In this document: positions 61,330 through 64,000 of the stretch, piece by piece
Layout: each line of letters starts with the position of its first letter
Numbering within the stretch: position 1 is the first letter of the stretch
Assembly (NCBI RefSeq): GCF_950023065.1
Contig: NC_088678.1
Coordinates: 82,555,590 to 82,619,589 of the forward strand
Direction: 5' to 3'
DNA: 64,000 nucleotides
From: Planococcus citri
Taxonomy: Eukaryota; Arthropoda; Insecta; Hemiptera; Pseudococcidae
Notes under the pieces: model-generated
Told to the model about the DNA's origin: nothing
The model's database searches: none
The model's input: only the letters and a program-made list of their open reading frames with translations
Made by a program: the position numbers and the translations under genes

Positions 61330-62110
61330 AATAAGGACCAGACGAATTTTTGAAAAATGTTGAGTGAGTGGTGTTTTCTTCTCACAATGAACTGCTGCCA
61401 AATCAGCTGCTTGAGGCACATGAAGAAAAATTTAGAAACAATATTGCTAACGGAAGACCCCTCTTTAGTCTTTTCTCCTCAAAAATTACACAGCTGTTTC
61501 AAGTTTTCAACATTGAAAAACGATCGCCTGAATTTCGAATAATTCAGAAAAATCAAAATTTCGCTAAACTTAGCCAGAAATCTGAAATTTGCCACTTACT
61601 ATCTATACTTGTTACTTATCCTCTCCCCAAACCGAATTACAGCTGCTGTGGAACCGTTTTTGAGCAATTCCAAAGCATGCAGAGAAATTTTGAAAATTAC
61701 AATTTTCATGAAATTTCACTCGATCAAGTGAAGGACTGGTTGAAAAAAAGCACCAATGTCAGAACTGAACTTGGCACTTGATAAAAAAAATGTCATCAGA
61801 TTAGTGAAAGCTCAGAGCTATATTTCGACAACAATTATAATTTGAACAGTATACGAATTAGACCCTACGAATTGAAAGTTCTTAAAAATATTGACGAATG
61901 TAGATTTTTTTCTCAAAATTTTTTTTCTGAGAAATATCCAAACAATAAGTGTCAAGATCTTACAGCTCGATTGAAGTTGGTTTCGAATTGCTTTGGCACC
62001 TCCAGAAACATTTTCAAAATTCTAGCTTTCCAAAAAAGTGGCTCAAAATCTGTCCCAATGAGCTTCAGCACTCATAAACGCCTTCGGTGCATGCTTGTAT
62101 CCTATTTGGC
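61330..62110. repeat. Worn relic of the TAGTCCGG family arm
   Basis: The stretch AGAAAAATCAAAATTTCGCTAA, AGCCAGAAATCTGAAATTTG, then GAACCGTTTTTGAGCAATTCCA and CAATTTTCATGAAATTTCA keeps the order of the arms at 23.8-24.0 kb, with heavy divergence. The 137- and 91-codon frames here follow this relic and have no known motif. Confidence 0.4.
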
Positions 62111-62942
62111 TGATTAAACATAATTTTTCTAAAATGATATGGATTTCTATTCAACTTTTGAAAATGAACAATAAACATTTCCTACTAAAATGGCCCATCT
62201 TCGAAATTCAAGAAGCTGCGAGTATAAAAACTCGAATTTTTAAATAAGTCACTAATTTTGATTGTTGCCTACAGCTTCTTCAATTTCAAAAATTGGCCAT
62301 TTCGATGGAGAAATTGTTTTTTTGAGTCTTCACAAGTTATCCTACTTCTGTGTTCCAAAACTTTTAATTTTCGGGTATTTTGAATTTTTGAAATATTAGT
62401 CCCTGCAAATTTCACTCGAGTATTTTCAGAAGACGTCATATTGAGCGAAATCCCAACTCTTTCAAAAATCGAAAGAGTCAACTTTCCATTCCAATGATTA
62501 GTGGGGAGGAGGAGAGCTCTGAGTTCAAAATCTATTTCCCAAGCTAAATCGTTCATCTGAATTCCTGCGCGTTGATTTGAACTATTTTAATCCAATGCAG
62601 ATCGAACTGAATTCATGTGAATAATCCACTCTCGCGAATAAAAAGACAGCTGCGGTTGTTGCTCGTCGCATCGCCCGACTATATTGGCACCATTCGGGAG
62701 TTTTGCTAATTCACTAAGCAGCCCAGCAACACAACATAGCTTTGTTTACCGCACAAATGATCAATTAGTTAAGGCACTGCGGTGAGAGTCTCGGTGGTAC
62801 GGACGTAAACCAGCATTCTACTTTCTCTCGATTCAAAACTCGACTCGAACAATTTTCCTCAATTATAACATCTCCACTCCTTCTATTGTTAGGTTGTTAG
62901 GTTGAATTTTCGATTAAAGTACGCGTGTTTTTTTCTTTCCAG
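62111..62942. other. Distal intron DNA, no gene seen
   Basis: From about 62.57 kb the sequence becomes less AT-rich (GACAGCTGCGGTTGTTGCTC, GCACTGCGGTGAGAGTCTCG), which may reflect control sequence. It ends in the polypyrimidine tract of the inx1 acceptor. Confidence 0.35.
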
Positions 62943-63521
62943 ACACATCGTATGTACGCGATACGCTACTGGCTGTGCGAATTCCTGTGCTTCGTCAACA
63001 TCCTGACGCAGCTGTATTTCATGAACGAATTCTTCAACGGCGAATTTCTGCAGTACGGATTAGACGTGCTCAAATTATCGGACCGATCGCAAGATTCCAG
63101 ATACGATCCCATGATCTACATATTTCCTCGCGTCACCAAATGCACATTCCGCAAATACGGTCCCAGCGGTGGTCAAGTCAGACTGGACGCTCTTTGTGTT
63201 CTACCTCTGAACGTAGTCAATGAAAAAACCTACATTTTCATATGGTTTTGGTTCATCTTCCTAGCCGCTTTATTGACTTTACTCATGGCTTATCGAATAT
63301 GCCTGATTATGTTCCCGGCGCTCAGACCACGACTACTGAAAACCACTCGCAAAGTCGCCTCCAGACGAGATGCTCGTATTGTTTCCGAAAATCTGGACGT
63401 CGGTGACTGGTGGGTGCTCTATATGTTGGGTAAGAATCTCGATCGAATCGTTTACAACGAGATAGTCGTCGATTTGGCCAAAAAAATGGAAGACCCCGAT
63501 GGCAAACTGATGAAACGGTAG
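62943..63521 (+). CDS. inx1: Innexin, Inx1/ogre type, last coding exon
   Basis: Encodes residues 178-369 and the stop TAG. Order: end of the cytoplasmic loop; third span (about 186-207, YWLCEFLCFVNILTQLYF); second extracellular loop from NEFFNGEFLQYG with the two conserved cysteines C244 (RVTKCTFRKYGPSG) and C262 (LCVLPLNVVNEK); fourth span (about 274-297, YIFIWFWFIFLAALL); and a cytoplasmic tail with GDWWVLYMLGKNLD. MYAIRYWxCEFLC, FFnGEFLxYG and KLSD match the Inx1/ogre group best. The joined protein, 369 residues, is close to Drosophila ogre (362). With four spans and all four loop cysteines it should be a working subunit. An alternative is a lineage-specific innexin near Inx1. Confidence 0.95.
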   Translation, partial: THRMYAIRYWLCEFLCFVNILTQLYFMNEFFNGEFLQYGLDVLKLSDRSQDSRYDPMIYIFPRVTKCTFRKYGPSGGQVRLDALCVLPLNVVNEKTYIFIWFWFIFLAALLTLLMAYRICLIMFPALRPRLLKTTRKVASRRDARIVSENLDVGDWWVLYMLGKNLDRIVYNEIVVDLAKKMEDPDGKLMKR

Positions 63522-64000
63522 CGAGTACCCTAGGTTCATCTACCTCACCTAGACTATAAAATTCATTTTCAAAATATTATGATTTAACAATTGGTGATCG
63601 TTATTAGTGATTTTTTTTATAATTCATTTCCTTTTCTTTACGTGTATTTTGTTTATTTTGCAAAGATGCGTGTATTATTCTCCTTTTCAATTATCACGTT
63701 TCCACGTAATTTTTTTATCTAGTTTATTTTTATATTTACGTGTTTTCTGTTTCCTCGTGTTTTTTTTTCTCTTTTTTACATTAAATCTGCGTTTACGAGC
63801 GTTATAATGTCGTTTTTTTAAATATTATTATTAAAGTGAGAAATAATTTGTTTCCTTCATTTTTACGCTTGTTTGTTTTTTTTTCTCTTAAAAATATTCG
63901 AAATTTATTTTTTATTTTTATATTACGTATGCTTAAACTTTTGAAAAAGTATCGTTTATAAATTGATTTATAATATAGTTGAGCTATTGTTTCTATATGA
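63522..64000 (+). other. inx1: inx1 3' UTR and probable polyadenylation site
   Basis: AT-rich sequence after the stop. ATTAAA at 63830-63835 is followed within 15-45 bp by T- and GT-rich sequence (AATTTGTTTCCTTC, CTTGTTTGTTTTTTTT), the usual layout of a cleavage site near 63850. Later sites in or beyond the window are possible. Confidence 0.5.

Larger units (their letters stand above)
48873..62942 (+). other. inx1: inx1 intron, 14.07 kb, phase 0
   Basis: Donor AAG|GTAAAT and acceptor TTTTTTTCTTTCCAG|ACA, with the reading frame continuing Lys177-Thr178. It holds a tandem array, family A relics, a two-armed foldback element with a nested MITE, and one candidate microexon. No other gene was recognised inside it on either strand. 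Confidence 0.9.

Noticed and set aside
61368..61781. 137-codon + frame inside the inx1 intron
   Set aside because: It lies over a worn foldback-family arm and has no known motif.

Overview
This window is eukaryotic nuclear DNA, most likely from an insect. It is AT-rich, has spliced genes with very long introns, carries pol III-type tRNA genes, and is dominated by non-autonomous repeats. Short runs such as TAGGTAGGTACCTA are scattered through the unique DNA; my guess is a sap-feeding hemipteran such as a mealybug or scale insect, but that rests on general impression only.

The one well-supported protein gene is an innexin of the Inx1 (ogre) type on the + strand. A probable promoter and 5' UTR lie at about 47.5-48.3 kb, the first coding exon at 48342-48872, a 14-kb phase-0 intron at 48873-62942, and the last coding exon at 62943-63521 with its 3' UTR. 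Together the exons encode a complete 369-residue four-pass gap-junction protein. The intron holds a possible 21-nt in-frame microexon near 56.1 kb. A second gene on the - strand is suggested by two short exons with good splice sites and matching phase (39221-39287 and 16467-16508); I could not identify its product. Two identical tRNA-Asp(GUC) genes lie in tandem on the - strand at 41.0-41.4 kb.

Almost everything else is repeat. A dead Ty1/copia retrotransposon (13.0-15.4 kb) keeps pre-integrase, integrase and RNase H remnants and its 3' LTR. A foldback family with termini TAGTCCGGCATATGACAAT is present as a 286-bp near-perfect palindrome (46.5 kb), a one-armed copy (20.5 kb), full foldbacks (23.5 and 58.0 kb), a worn one (30.9 kb) and a fragment (9.4 kb); two copies show 3-bp target duplications. 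A second foldback family ('family A': 0-1.2, 23.1/25.1, 28.1-29.4 and 51 kb) and a third large hairpin (44.0-45.5 kb) are also present. A 381-bp MITE with about 36-bp TIRs sits inside the 58-kb foldback. Several tandem arrays, a dyad-rich satellite-like block at 4.9-5.85 kb and a dispersed motif of about 60 bp seen at about ten places complete the picture.

Stretches listed as 'nothing seen' were read on both strands for splice-flanked exons, tRNAs and known protein motifs by eye only; missed short exons are likely in DNA of this kind.
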